Positions 28,901 to 38,316 are shown, counted from the first letter of the stretch. The stretch: 64,000 bases of DNA from Rhodococcus sp. HNM0569 (GCF_012726205.1 NZ_JAASAE010000010.1:1-64000); one strand, 5' to 3'. Translations and numbers: made by a program. The notes: a model not told the origin generated them from the sequence alone.

Positions 28901-31900
28901 GGCTCACCCGCAATCCCGTGGCGCGCCTCCTCGACGCCGACCAGTGGGAGTTCGTGTCCGCCGAGTCGGCACACCACCGTCCGACAGGCGCCACGCTCAC
29001 GGAGGTCGACGGCGAACACGCCCAGTTGACCGTGCCACTCGTGCGTGAGCACGCGCTCGCGATCCGTATCACGGTTCCGCGTTCCGTCCAGGGGGGCGGT
29101 GCCCCGGTCGTGACCGAGGCCGACGCCGAGGGCGCCATGTCGGCGCTGCTCGGCGTCGCTGCGGGACGTGAGCTGCCGGTGGTCAAGAACGGGGTCGCGC
29201 GGCTCAACGTCGCGTGGGTGCGCGACCTCGTGGCGGACCACGCGGGTGTCACGGCCGCGGGCATGCGCTCGCCGCTGCACGCGAACGAGGCGGGCGTGCC
29301 CGATGTCGTCGTCGGCGCCTGCTGGCCCGCGGTGTTCGCGGCTCTCGGTGGTGCACAGACGGATTCGGTCGCGGTCATCGAAGGCATGCTCGACCTCGTC
29401 CACCTCGACCACCGGATCGAGCTGCTGCGCGAACTGCCCGCGGAATCGGGAGTCGCGGTCGTGCGTGCCGAGGTGCAGTCGATCGACGACACCGACCTCG
29501 GTCGGGTCGTCCAGGTGGGCGTCGAGATCGGTGCGATGCTCGGTGACGAAGGGCTCGACGCTCCGCCGGTCGCACGACTCACCGAACGGTTCGCGATCCG
29601 TGGCCGCACCGGACGTGCCGCGCTCGCCGATCCGCCGCGCGCCGGTGGTGTGCGCGTCGACGACATCCGCGATACCCCGCGCCGTCGCCGCCGCGACGCG
29701 GTGATCGCCGCGCCGCAGTTCATGGACGCGTTCGCGCAGGTGTCGGGCGACCACAACCCGATCCACACCTCCCGCAATGCGGCGCTGCTCGCCGGGCTCG
29801 GCAGCCCGATCGTGCACGGCATGTGGCTCTCCGCGGCGGCGCAGCACGTCGTCACCGCGGCCGACACGTCGCAGCGGACGGTCCCCGCGCGGCGGCTCAC
29901 CGCGTGGACCGCGCGATTCCTCGGGATGGTGCGCCCCGGCGCCTCGATCGACGTGCGTGTCGACCGGGTCGGTGCCGACGCGGGCGCCGAGATCGTCGAG
30001 GTGGCCTGCCGTATCGACGGCGATCTGGTGATGGTCGCGACAGGCAGGCTCGCCGTGCCACGCACCGTCTACGCGTTCCCGGGCCAGGGCATCCAGCAGC
30101 AGGGTATGGGCCTCGATGCGCGCTCGCGGTCGAAGGCCGCCCGCGAGGTGTGGGATCGCGCCGACGAGCACACCCGCAAGGCGCTCGGCTTCTCGATCCT
30201 CGCCGTCGTGCGCGACAACCCGAAGATCGTGCGCGCCAGGGGAGTCGAGCACCGCCACCCGGATGGTGTGCTGCATCTGACCCAGTTCACTCAGGTCGCG
30301 ATGGCGACGCTGGGCGTCGCGCAGGTCGCCGAGCTACGCGAATCGGGGGCCTTCGTCGAGGGCGCCTACCTCGCGGGTCACTCGGTCGGCGAGTACAACG
30401 CGCTCGCCGCCGTCGCGGGCGTGCTTCCGCTCGAAGCCGTTCTGGAGGTGGTGTTCCAGCGCGGCTCGGCGATGCATGCGCTCGTACCGCGCGACGAGAA
30501 CGGGCGCTCGAACTATCGCATGGCCGCGATCCGTCCGTCGCAGATCGACGTCGCCGACGAAGACGTGCACGAGTTCGTCGCGGGCGTCGCGGCGAAGTCG
30601 GGCGAATTCCTCGAGATCGTCAACCTCAACCTGCGCGGTGCGCAGTACGCGATCGCGGGCACGGTCGCGGGCCTCGACGCGCTCGAGGTCGAGATCGACG
30701 AGCGCCGCGCCGTCACCGGCGGCAAGCGCGCGTACATCCAGGTGCCCGGCATCGACGTGCCCTTCCACTCGACCGTGCTGCGTGACGGTGTCGCCGACTT
30801 CCGCGGCCGGCTCGAGGAACTGCTGCCCGAACGCATCGACCCCGAGATCCTGATCGGCCGCTACATCCCGAACCTGGTGCCGAAGCCGTTCTCGCTCGAG
30901 CGTGAATTCGTCCAGGAGATCGCCGAACTCGTGCCGTCCGAACCGCTGCGTGCGGTGCTCGCCGAGTTCGACGCCTACGCCGCCGATCCGTCGGCGCTCG
31001 CGCGCGTGATCCTCGTCGAACTGCTCGCATGGCAGTTCGCGAGCCCGGTCCGGTGGATCGAGACGCAGGACCTGCTGTTCGCGTCGGACTCGGCGGGCGG
31101 ACTCGGGGTCGAGCGCTTCGTCGAGATCGGCCTCGGCAGCGTACCGACGGTGGCGAACCTCGCCGCGCAGACTCTGAAGCTGCCCGGTCGACGCGGCGGC
31201 CCCGTCGAGGTGCTCAACATCGAGCGTGACGCGGCCGCTGTCTTCGACACCGACGACGACCCGGCGCCGGAGCCGGAGCCGGACGGCCCGGACGAGACCG
31301 AGCCCGCCGCAGAACCGCGGGCGTCCGCACCCGCGGCACCGGCTGCTGCTGCGGCGGCCGCGTCCGGTCCGCGGCCCGACGACCTGGCGTTGTCGGCGTC
31401 CGACGCGACGCGCATCCTGATCGCGCTGTGGACCAAGCTGCGTCCCGATCAGATCGGGCCTGCCGACACGATCGAGGCGCTGTGCGACGGCGTGTCGTCG
31501 CGACGCAACCAGCTCCTCGTCGACCTGGGCGCCGAGCTGTCGCTCGGGGCGATCGACGGTGCGGCGGACGCCGACATGGGAGCGCTCGGTACGACCGTGA
31601 ACCAGCTCGCGCGCACCTACCGTCCGTTCGGCCCCGTCCTCACCGACTCGATCGGCGACCACCTGCGCAAGGTGTTCGGGCCGTCGGGCAAGCGGCCCGC
31701 GGCGGTCGGCGACCGGGTGCGCAAGGTGTGGCAGCTCGGCGACGGCTGGGTCGACCACGTGACGGCGGAGGTTGCGCTCGGCACGCGGGAGGGCACCAGC
31801 CTGCGCGGCGGCGAGCTCGGCAGCCTCGCGCCGGGCGGTCTCGCGGACGCGGCCGCGGTGGACACCGCGATCGACAGCGCGATCCAGGCGGTCGCGACGC

Positions 31901-34900
31901 GGCACGGCGTGACCGTCACGATGCCGTCGGCGGGGGGCTCGTCGGGGGGTACCGTCGACGCCGAAGCGCTCGGGGAGGTCACCGAGCACATCACCGGACG
32001 TGACGGCGTGCTCGCGTCCGCGGCGCGGCTCGTGCTCGAGCAGCTCGGCCACGCAGACGTTCCCGCGACAGCCGCGGACGCGTCGGACGACGCACTCGTG
32101 CAACTCGTCGCGGACGAGCTCGGTTCCGACTGGGCGCGCGTCGTCGCGCCCGCCTTCGACGCCCGCAAGGCCGTCCTGATCGACGACCGGTGGGCAAGTG
32201 CGCGTGAGGATCTCGCGGCGATCTGGGCCGGGCACGGTGACCCGCGGCCGGAGAGCTTCGCGGGGGCGGGCGATGCCGTCGCCGACCAGGCGCTGTGGTG
32301 GCGTGATCGCGCCGTCGCCGACGAGCGGGACGCACTCGCCCAGGTGTACTGCCACATCGCCGACGCCGCGCGCGACAGCACCGACGCGGGCGTGTGGGCC
32401 GACGAGATCGCCGTCGTCACCGGCGCGAGTGCCGGTTCGATCGCGGCCGCCGTGGTCGCCGATCTCCTCGCCGGTGGTGCGACGGTGATCGCCACGACCT
32501 CCCGGCTCGACTCGCGCCGACTCGCCTTCTTCCGGGATCTGTACCGCCGCAACGCCCGTGCGGGCGGGGCACTGTGGGTGCTCCCCGCGAACATGGCGTC
32601 CTACGCAGACGTCGACGCGCTCGTCGACTGGATCGGCGGCGTACAAACCGAATCCGCAGGCGGCACCAGCACGGTCGTCAAGGACGCGATGACGCCGACG
32701 ATGCTGTTCCCGTTCGCCGCTCCCCGGGTCGCGGGTGCGCTGACCGACGCGGGCGGCCGCGCGGAGACAGAGATGAAGGTCCTGCTGTGGTCCGTCGAGC
32801 GGATGATCGGTGGCCTGTCGCGCATCGGTTACGACCACGACGTCGACGCGCGTCTGCACGTCGTGCTCCCGGGTTCGCCCAATCGCGGGACCTTCGGCGG
32901 CGACGGCGCATACGGCGAAGCGAAGGCCGCGCTGGACGCGATCGTCGCCAAGTGGCGCTCCGAGCGTGCGTGGGCGGAGCGCGTCACTCTCGTGCACGCT
33001 CGCATCGGCTGGGTGCGAGGCACCGGGCTGATGGGTGGCAACGACCCACTGGTCGACGCCGTCGAAGCCGCGGGAGTGCGCACATGGGCGACGGACGAGA
33101 TGGCTGCCGAGCTGCTGGCACAGTGCACCGCGGTGCGCCGCGTCGACGCGGCCACGGGCCCGCTCGACGTCGACCTCACCGGTGGACTCGCCACGGCCGA
33201 CCTGGACCTCGCGGCGCTCGCCCAGGAGAGTCGGACTGCCGAGGCCGAGCCGGAGTCGGCGTCCACTGCAGACGAGACCGTCGGTGCACTGCCCGCCCCG
33301 CCCCGTGCTCCCGACACCACGACGCCGGAGTGGGCCGACCTCGACGTCGACCCGCAGCAGCTCGTCGTGATCGTCGGTGCGGGCGAGCTCGGGCCGCACG
33401 GCTCGGCGCGGACGCGATTCGAGGTCGAGGTCGAGGACGAGTTGTCCGCGGCAGGTGTGCTCGAACTCGCGTGGAGCACGGGCATGCTCACGTGGGAAAC
33501 GGCACCCGAACCCGGGTGGTACGACGCCGAGACCGGCGAACTGGTACCCGAGGAGGACATCGCCGACCGGTACCACGACGTCGTCGTCGAGCGGTGCGGC
33601 ATCCGTCGGTACGCGGACGACGGCGCGATGGTCGACAACACGGCCCCGCTGCTGTCGTCGGTCTTCCTCGACCGTGATCTCACCTTCTCCGCAGGCAGCG
33701 AAGCCGAGGCGCGCGCGTTCGTCGACGCCGACCCCGAGAACACCACGGCTGCAGTCGATCCGGCGTCGGGGGAGTGGACGGTGACCCGCAAGGCGGGCAC
33801 CGAGATCCGCGTGCCGCGCAAGATGGCCCTCACCCGCAGCGTCGGCGGACAAATCCCCACCGGCTTCGACGTCACGGCGTGGGGCATCCCGGCGGACATG
33901 GCGGATTCGGTCGACCGGGTCGGTCTGTGGAACATCGTCGCAACCGTCGACGCGTTCCTCACGAGCGGTTTCACGCCGAGCGAGTTGCTGCGGTGGGTAC
34001 ATCCCGCGCTCGTCGCCAACACGCAGGGCACCGGTATGGGCGGTATGTCGTCGATGCGCTCGCTGTACATCGACACCCTGCTGGGTGAGAACAAGCAGAA
34101 CGACATCCTGCAGGAGGCGCTGCCGAACGTCATCGCGGCACACGTCGTGCAGTCCTATGTCGGTGGGTACGGTGCGATGGTCCACCCGGTCGCGGCGTGC
34201 GCGACGGCGGCGGTGTCCGTCGAGGAGGGCGTCGACAAGATCACGCTCGGCAAGGCACAGTTCGTGGTGGCCGGCGGCTACGACGATCTCGGCATCGAAG
34301 GCGTCGTGGGCTTCGGCGACATGTCGGCGACGGCGAAGACCGACGACATGCGCGCCAAGGGCATCGACGACCGCAGACTCTCCCGCGCGAACGACCGCCG
34401 TCGTGGTGGCTTCGTCGAGTCGCAGGGCGGCGGAACGATTCTGCTGGCGCGTGGCGACGTCGCACTCGAGATGGGCCTGCCGGTGCTCGGCGTCGTCGCG
34501 TGGGCGGGTTCGTTCTCGGACGGCGTGCACACGTCCATCCCCGCGCCCGGGCTCGGTGCGCTGGGTGCGGGCCGCGGCGGTCTCGAATCGCCGCTCGCAC
34601 AGTCGTTGTCCGCACTCGGCGTCACGGCCGACGACATCGCCGTCGTGTCCAAGCACGACACGTCGACCGCGGCGAACGACCCGAACGAGGCCGAACTGCA
34701 CGAGCGGCTCGCCGCGGCCCTCGGCCGCAGCGACGGTGCACCGCTGTTCGTGGTGTCGCAGAAGAGTCTCACCGGGCACGCGAAGGGTGGCGCGGCCGCA
34801 TTCCAGCTGATCGGGCTGTGCCAGGTGCTCGCCGGAGGTGTCGTGCCGCCGAACCGCAGTCTCGACTGCGTCGACGACGTCATGCAGCAGCATCCACACC

Positions 34901-35262
34901 TGGTGTGGCCGCGTGAGCCGCTCCGGTTCGGCGACTCGCTGCCCCTGCGGGCAGGCGTGCTCACCAGCCTCGGTTTCGGCCACGTGTCGGGTCTCGTCGC
35001 CGTCGTCCACCCGCAGGCGTTCGTCGCGGCGATCCCGGACGAACGGCGCGACGCCTACGTCGAGCGGGCACGTGCGCGTGCGATCGAGGGTCGCAGGCGC
35101 CTGCTCGCGGCGATGTGCGGCGGCGACTCGCTCTACGAGCGGCCCGCCGACCGTCGCCTCGGCGGCGACGGGAAGCCGGCGCGCAATCTCGAAGCCGACG
35201 TCCTGCTGTCGCACGAGGCGCGCCTCGGCGACGACGACGTGTACCGCGTCGCGCGGCCGTGA
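25948..35262 (+). CDS. fas: Type I fatty acid synthase (multidomain)
   Basis: Encodes 3104 residues, in the normal range for mycobacterial Fas. Domain order is visible: acyltransferase with Ser176 in 'GHSQG'; FMN enoyl reductase from about 444 ('LLAGMTPTTVDAKI', 'HIEGGRAGGHHSWED'); hot-dog dehydratase (Asp1268-His1269 in 'SGDHNPIHT'); malonyl/palmitoyl transferase with Ser1479 in 'GHSVGEYNA'; a Pro/Ala linker about 1765-1811; the carrier domain with Ser1850 in 'GVSSRRNQ'; NADPH ketoreductase 'TGASAGS' at 2158-2164; and ketosynthase with Cys2751, His2903 and His2944. All catalytic residues are present. There is no phosphopantetheinyl transferase domain; acpS follows 19 bases later. The GTG at 25948 has AGAGGA seven bases upstream. 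Products are the C16-C26 acyl-CoAs that feed membrane and mycolate synthesis. Confidence 0.97.
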   Translation: MTIDDAYPESTRAQSHGDLRGSANDCVDHPLLDRMRDGESYALAFAGQGAEWLPPLGELMRDFSLEPDLTALVGDAERLLGPVAAELRMARASGFDPIGWVLDRDLAGDDGMSDGDEQDGESLSAAGAGPERAATLASAAVSFPGVLLAQLAAVRALTSSGLDHRAAPPAAVVGHSQGLLAVESVRAQGARDAQLLALAQLVGAAATLTGRRRGLVSQADASPMIAVSGVDPERLRAIAAELDTDIAADRVAVSIRNGRRRSVVVGRPERLAEFVERLDRIAAREAHERDTKARGGAVFAPVVESLPVEVGFHHPVMDEAVELTVAWAERCGIEASTDLVRAVLVDPVDWVADTEHAIGAGARWILDLGPGDLLTRMTRGVARPHGVGIVAAATRDGFDQLTRPGGEPSVPTAWREFAPRAVTLPDGRSAVETAFTRLTGRSPILLAGMTPTTVDAKIVAAAANAGHWAELAGGGQVTEDIFAARIEELGALLEPGRAVQFNSLFLDPYLWKLQLGGKRLVQRARAAGAPLDGVVVTAGIPELDEAVALIEELHEVGIAHVAFKPGTVAQIRSVVRIADAVPDRAIVVHIEGGRAGGHHSWEDLDDLLLDTYGELREQPNLVVCVGGGIGTPERASDYLTGRWSEQHGFPAMPVDGILVGTAAMATREATTSPQVKQLLVDTPGTERWVGAGTASHGMASGRSQLGADIHEIDNAASRTGRLLDEVAGDEDAVAARRGEIVDALARTAKPYFGDLATMTYEQWLRRYLELAVGIDAAREFDCGSEFGDAVRDATTSPWLDVSWRDRFQKMLQRTEARLHPCTRGPIPTRFADAETLEHPEAAMCTLAAAYEDFATATMHPADVSFFVSLCRTPGKPVNFVPVVDKDVRRWWRSDSLWQAHDPRYDADQVCVIPGTVAVAGITRVDEPVGDLLDRFELATYERLVADGADSVTVPARRRRSADAGSGVSPVVSSILAAPDVHWAGRLTRNPVARLLDADQWEFVSAESAHHRPTGATLTEVDGEHAQLTVPLVREHALAIRITVPRSVQGGGAPVVTEADAEGAMSALLGVAAGRELPVVKNGVARLNVAWVRDLVADHAGVTAAGMRSPLHANEAGVPDVVVGACWPAVFAALGGAQTDSVAVIEGMLDLVHLDHRIELLRELPAESGVAVVRAEVQSIDDTDLGRVVQVGVEIGAMLGDEGLDAPPVARLTERFAIRGRTGRAALADPPRAGGVRVDDIRDTPRRRRRDAVIAAPQFMDAFAQVSGDHNPIHTSRNAALLAGLGSPIVHGMWLSAAAQHVVTAADTSQRTVPARRLTAWTARFLGMVRPGASIDVRVDRVGADAGAEIVEVACRIDGDLVMVATGRLAVPRTVYAFPGQGIQQQGMGLDARSRSKAAREVWDRADEHTRKALGFSILAVVRDNPKIVRARGVEHRHPDGVLHLTQFTQVAMATLGVAQVAELRESGAFVEGAYLAGHSVGEYNALAAVAGVLPLEAVLEVVFQRGSAMHALVPRDENGRSNYRMAAIRPSQIDVADEDVHEFVAGVAAKSGEFLEIVNLNLRGAQYAIAGTVAGLDALEVEIDERRAVTGGKRAYIQVPGIDVPFHSTVLRDGVADFRGRLEELLPERIDPEILIGRYIPNLVPKPFSLEREFVQEIAELVPSEPLRAVLAEFDAYAADPSALARVILVELLAWQFASPVRWIETQDLLFASDSAGGLGVERFVEIGLGSVPTVANLAAQTLKLPGRRGGPVEVLNIERDAAAVFDTDDDPAPEPEPDGPDETEPAAEPRASAPAAPAAAAAAASGPRPDDLALSASDATRILIALWTKLRPDQIGPADTIEALCDGVSSRRNQLLVDLGAELSLGAIDGAADADMGALGTTVNQLARTYRPFGPVLTDSIGDHLRKVFGPSGKRPAAVGDRVRKVWQLGDGWVDHVTAEVALGTREGTSLRGGELGSLAPGGLADAAAVDTAIDSAIQAVATRHGVTVTMPSAGGSSGGTVDAEALGEVTEHITGRDGVLASAARLVLEQLGHADVPATAADASDDALVQLVADELGSDWARVVAPAFDARKAVLIDDRWASAREDLAAIWAGHGDPRPESFAGAGDAVADQALWWRDRAVADERDALAQVYCHIADAARDSTDAGVWADEIAVVTGASAGSIAAAVVADLLAGGATVIATTSRLDSRRLAFFRDLYRRNARAGGALWVLPANMASYADVDALVDWIGGVQTESAGGTSTVVKDAMTPTMLFPFAAPRVAGALTDAGGRAETEMKVLLWSVERMIGGLSRIGYDHDVDARLHVVLPGSPNRGTFGGDGAYGEAKAALDAIVAKWRSERAWAERVTLVHARIGWVRGTGLMGGNDPLVDAVEAAGVRTWATDEMAAELLAQCTAVRRVDAATGPLDVDLTGGLATADLDLAALAQESRTAEAEPESASTADETVGALPAPPRAPDTTTPEWADLDVDPQQLVVIVGAGELGPHGSARTRFEVEVEDELSAAGVLELAWSTGMLTWETAPEPGWYDAETGELVPEEDIADRYHDVVVERCGIRRYADDGAMVDNTAPLLSSVFLDRDLTFSAGSEAEARAFVDADPENTTAAVDPASGEWTVTRKAGTEIRVPRKMALTRSVGGQIPTGFDVTAWGIPADMADSVDRVGLWNIVATVDAFLTSGFTPSELLRWVHPALVANTQGTGMGGMSSMRSLYIDTLLGENKQNDILQEALPNVIAAHVVQSYVGGYGAMVHPVAACATAAVSVEEGVDKITLGKAQFVVAGGYDDLGIEGVVGFGDMSATAKTDDMRAKGIDDRRLSRANDRRRGGFVESQGGGTILLARGDVALEMGLPVLGVVAWAGSFSDGVHTSIPAPGLGALGAGRGGLESPLAQSLSALGVTADDIAVVSKHDTSTAANDPNEAELHERLAAALGRSDGAPLFVVSQKSLTGHAKGGAAAFQLIGLCQVLAGGVVPPNRSLDCVDDVMQQHPHLVWPREPLRFGDSLPLRAGVLTSLGFGHVSGLVAVVHPQAFVAAIPDERRDAYVERARARAIEGRRRLLAAMCGGDSLYERPADRRLGGDGKPARNLEADVLLSHEARLGDDDVYRVARP

Positions 35263-35281
35263 CGACCGAGACGGCGGCCCG

Positions 35282-35683
35282 GTGGCAGTGATCGGGGTCG
35301 GTGTCGACCTGGTGGCGGTCGGGGAGTTCGCGGAACTCCTCGACCGCCCCGGTACGACCGTGCTCGGCAGTTTCACCGCGGGGGAGCGGCGTGCCGCGGC
35401 GACCCGCAGCAAGAACCCGGCACGGCATTTCGCCGCGCGCTGGGCGGCGAAGGAAGCGCTCGTGAAAGCGTGGTCGGCGTCGCTCTACGGACGTCCGCCC
35501 GTCGCGCCCGAGGGGATCCACCATCTGATCGAGGTGGTCACCGATGCGTGGGGCAGGCCGTCGCTTCGCCTGCACGGAGTGGTGGCCGAGCACCTCGTCG
35601 GTACCACGGCCCACGTGTCGCTCACCCACGACGGCGACATGGCGGGCGCGTTCGTCGTGCTCGAGGCCGCCACCGGCACCTGA
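35282..35683 (+). CDS. acpS: Holo-acyl-carrier-protein synthase AcpS
   Basis: Encodes 133 residues. AcpS attaches phosphopantetheine to the carrier-domain serine of the Fas encoded just upstream. The Mg2+/CoA motifs 'GVGVDLVAVGEFAELL' and 'FAARWAAKEALVKAWS' are intact. Two in-frame GTG codons (35282, 35288) could start it; the first lies 19 bases after fas. The fas-acpS pair is conserved in mycobacteria. It converges on the TetR gene with 12 bases between the stops. Confidence 0.95.
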   Translation: MAVIGVGVDLVAVGEFAELLDRPGTTVLGSFTAGERRAAATRSKNPARHFAARWAAKEALVKAWSASLYGRPPVAPEGIHHLIEVVTDAWGRPSLRLHGVVAEHLVGTTAHVSLTHDGDMAGAFVVLEAATGT

Positions 35684-35695
35684 CGCCCGTCGGTG

Positions 35696-36430
35696 CTACG
35701 ACGAGCGTGACTCCTTCTCGGCGACCAAGAGGTATGCGACCATCAGCCGCTTGAGTTCGGCGACGGCGTCCTCGGGGCTCTGTTCGTCCTGGACCGAGAA
35801 GTTCAACATCGAATACACCACGTGCACGAGAACTTCCGCCATCATCTTGCGCCGCGCGCGTGGCGTGTGCGGCGTGAGCGGTGCGAGCATGCGGGCAATC
35901 TGCTCCGCGAAGGCCTTCTCGTGAATTGCGCCGGTCGCGCGTGTCGAGGGCGTCGACTGCATCGCGAGCCACACCTCGCGCCGCGACGGATCAGACGTCC
36001 ACAAGCCCGCCAGGTGGTCCACGAAACTGTTGAGGAAGCGCAGCCAGTCGAGCGACGGAACCTCGCCGTTGAACTGTTCGAGCTCGTGCTGCACACCCGC
36101 GAGATCCTGCCGGTTGAGCTCGCACACGATGACGTACTTGTTCGCGAAGAACTGGTACAGCGTGCCGATCGGCACGTCCGCGCGTGAGGCGACTTCTTCG
36201 CACGTGAACGACTCGAATCCGACGTCGACCAGCAACTCGCGCGACGCCGCCAGCAGGGCCTCGAACTTGCGCCTGCTGCGCTCCTGGGTGGGTCTGCGGC
36301 GCGGAAGCAACTCCTGTGGGTCCGACGGCAGCTCGAGCGCCGGATCGGCGCGCCGCGTCGCACCGGTCGGCGGCTCACCCGCGATCGGGTCGGTGGCTCC
36401 CGTGCGGGGGTCGGTCGCTGAGATCTCCAC
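35696..36430 (-). CDS. TetR-family transcriptional regulator
   Basis: Encodes 244 residues. A disordered ~45-residue leader precedes the helix-turn-helix 'RRKFEALLAASRELLVDVGF' then 'CEEVASRADVPIGTLYQFF', a typical TetR reader. The C-terminal ligand domain has no recognisable subfamily motif. It ends 12 bases from acpS, and the DrrAB-type operon lies upstream in the same orientation. A role in fatty-acid control is tempting from position but unsupported; the mycobacterial fas regulator FasR is encoded elsewhere and this is not clearly its orthologue. Confidence 0.85.
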   Translation of the reverse strand: MEISATDPRTGATDPIAGEPPTGATRRADPALELPSDPQELLPRRRPTQERSRRKFEALLAASRELLVDVGFESFTCEEVASRADVPIGTLYQFFANKYVIVCELNRQDLAGVQHELEQFNGEVPSLDWLRFLNSFVDHLAGLWTSDPSRREVWLAMQSTPSTRATGAIHEKAFAEQIARMLAPLTPHTPRARRKMMAEVLVHVVYSMLNFSVQDEQSPEDAVAELKRLMVAYLLVAEKESRSS

Positions 36431-36504
36431 CAGCCCAGGCTAGCGGGCGGACGTCCGGATTCCGAGGTGCCTTCCCGGACGCCTTCCCGCCGACCGGGCT
36501 CGTG

Positions 36505-37266
36505 TCACCCGCGTCGACTCACCCGGCGACGGAACACGACGGCCGCGGCCACGATTCCGGCGGCGCCGAGTCCGACGAGCCACGCGAGGGTTGCGCCCAG
36601 CGACGGCCCGGCGGAACCGTCTGTGAGGAGGCTGCGCATCGTCTCGATCACCGGCGTCATCGGCTGGTGTTCCGCGAAGCCGTGCAACCACGACGGCATC
36701 GTGTCGGTGGGGACGAATGCGCTCGACACGTACGGCACGAACATGATGAAGAAGGTGAACCCGCCTGCCGCCTCGGGCGAGCGGGCGAGCATGCCGAGGG
36801 CGGCCGACACGACGCCGATCACGAGGATGAACAGGGCGACGAGGCCGAGCACCGCGAGCCAGTCGAGCGGGCCTGCCGTCGGCCGGAAACCCATCAGCAG
36901 TGCGATCGCGAACACGATCGCGGTCGACACGAGATTGCGTACGAGTCCGCCGAGCACATGACCCGTGAGGACCGATACCTGCGTGATCGGCAGCGTGCGG
37001 AAGCGGTCGACGATGCCCTCGGACATGTCCGTGCTCACGCTCACCGCCGTCGTCGACGCCCCGAAAGCCGCGCACAAGAGGATGATTCCGGGGACGACGT
37101 AGTTCAGATAGTCGGTGCCGGTGTTCATCGCGCCACCGAACACGTACACGAACAACAACAGCAGCATGACGGGCAGCAGCACTGCGGTGAGCATGGAGTC
37201 GGGATTGCGCACGGTGTGCAGCAGGTTCCGCCACAGCATGTAGCGGCTCTCGGTGAGGAGGGTCAT
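36505..37266 (-). CDS. ABC-2 type exporter permease (DrrB-like)
   Basis: Encodes 253 residues with six membrane helices. The ABC-2 signature region 'SEGIVDRFRTLPITQVSVLTGHV' lies near residue 85, and the typical 'FVPTDTMPSWLHGFAEHQPMTPVIE' loop near 195. The ATG overlaps the ATPase stop (ATGA, 37263-37266). With the ATPase it forms a daunorubicin-resistance-type drug or lipid exporter. A TetR gene diverges from the pair. Confidence 0.9.
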   Translation of the reverse strand: MTLLTESRYMLWRNLLHTVRNPDSMLTAVLLPVMLLLLFVYVFGGAMNTGTDYLNYVVPGIILLCAAFGASTTAVSVSTDMSEGIVDRFRTLPITQVSVLTGHVLGGLVRNLVSTAIVFAIALLMGFRPTAGPLDWLAVLGLVALFILVIGVVSAALGMLARSPEAAGGFTFFIMFVPYVSSAFVPTDTMPSWLHGFAEHQPMTPVIETMRSLLTDGSAGPSLGATLAWLVGLGAAGIVAAAVVFRRRVSRRG

Positions 37267-38228
37267 GGCGCGATCGCTTCCTGCAGGTCACGGGTATCGG
37301 ATGCCGGCCGCCCGCCGGTGAGGGAGAAGAACACGTCGTCGAGGTCGGGCGTGTGCAGCGCCATCGACTCGACGTCGACGTCGGCCGCCTCGAGCAGCCC
37401 GAGGACGTGGCGCACGTCGCGGACCGCGCCGTCGGTGTCGACGCGGAGCGTGGTGTCCGTGCGCGACGGCGCGACGGACGTGAGCACGAGTGCGGCGCGC
37501 GTCGCGACGTCGGTGTCGGTGAACCGCAATTCGAGGTGCCCGCCGGGCACGGCGCGCGTGAGCTCGTCCGCCGTGCCCGAGCCCGCGATGCGGCCGCCGT
37601 CGAGGATGGCGATGTGGTCGGCGAGCCGGTCGGCCTCGTCGAGATACTGGGTCGTGAGGAAGATCGTGACGCCGGCATCGACGAGTTCGCGTACCAGTGA
37701 CCACATCTCGCGACGGCTGCGTGGATCGAGGCCCGTCGTGGGTTCGTCGAGGAACACGATCGAGGGGTCGCCGACGAGACTCGTCGCGAGATCGAGTCGG
37801 CGCCGCATGCCGCCCGAGTACGTGCTCGCCCGGCGGTCGGCCACGTCGGTCAGTGCGAAGCGGTCGAGAAGCCCGTCGACCTTCGACCGCGCGTCCCGGC
37901 GCGAGAGGTGGTGCAGTCCGGCGATGAGACGCAGGTTCTCGGCGCCGGTCAGGGTGTTGTCGACCGCGGCGAACTGGCCGGTGACCGCGATGTGGCGCCG
38001 GACGTCGCGCGGGTTGCGGCGCACGTCGACGCCTGCGACGCGGAGCGTGCCGGCATCGGCGGTGTCGAGCGTCGAGAGGATGGACACGGTGGTCGTCTTG
38101 CCTGCCCCGTTGGGGCCGAGCAGTGCGAATACGGTGCCGGCGGGCACGTCGAAGTCGACGCCGCCCAGCACGACGTGTTCGCCGTAGCGCTTGTGCAGGC
38201 CCGAGACCTGAATCGCCGAATCGGACAC
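37263..38228 (-). CDS. ABC exporter ATPase (DrrA-like)
   Basis: Encodes 321 residues. Walker A is 'GPNGAGKTT' near residue 39, the signature is 'YSGGMRRRLDLA', Walker B is 'IVFLDEPTTGLDPRSRREMW', and the switch residue is replaced by Gln in 'LTTQYLDEAD', as in DrrA proteins. The C-terminal ~90 residues match the DrrA extension. The GTG at 38228 has GGAGGAG immediately upstream; the longer frame would cross the operator. Expression is likely repressed by the divergent TetR through the palindrome at 38272-38316. Confidence 0.92.
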   Translation of the reverse strand: MSDSAIQVSGLHKRYGEHVVLGGVDFDVPAGTVFALLGPNGAGKTTTVSILSTLDTADAGTLRVAGVDVRRNPRDVRRHIAVTGQFAAVDNTLTGAENLRLIAGLHHLSRRDARSKVDGLLDRFALTDVADRRASTYSGGMRRRLDLATSLVGDPSIVFLDEPTTGLDPRSRREMWSLVRELVDAGVTIFLTTQYLDEADRLADHIAILDGGRIAGSGTADELTRAVPGGHLELRFTDTDVATRAALVLTSVAPSRTDTTLRVDTDGAVRDVRHVLGLLEAADVDVESMALHTPDLDDVFFSLTGGRPASDTRDLQEAIAP

Positions 38229-38271
38229 TCTCTCCTCCTGTGATGTCGGTGAAGCGGGAACCAACGGAACG

Positions 38272-38316
38272 AAACTGTGTATGGCGTACACCTACCGTGT
38301 AGACCATACGCAGTTT
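38272..38316. promoter_or_regulatory. Nested 45-bp palindromic operator between drrA-like and tetR
   Basis: The arms, read inward from both ends, are AAACTG (38272-38277) with CAGTTT (38311-38316), TATGG (38280-38284) with CCATA (38304-38308), and TACAC (38287-38291) with GTGTA (38297-38301). All are perfect complements around a 5-base centre, CTACC. This 32-of-45 symmetry is far beyond chance and suits binding of two TetR dimers. It covers the divergent gap, so one site can silence both directions. Confidence 0.85.

Noticed and set aside
30334-35412. 1692-codon minus-strand frame opposite fas
   Set aside because: Antisense shadow of the fas reading frame; no family resemblance or ribosome-binding site.
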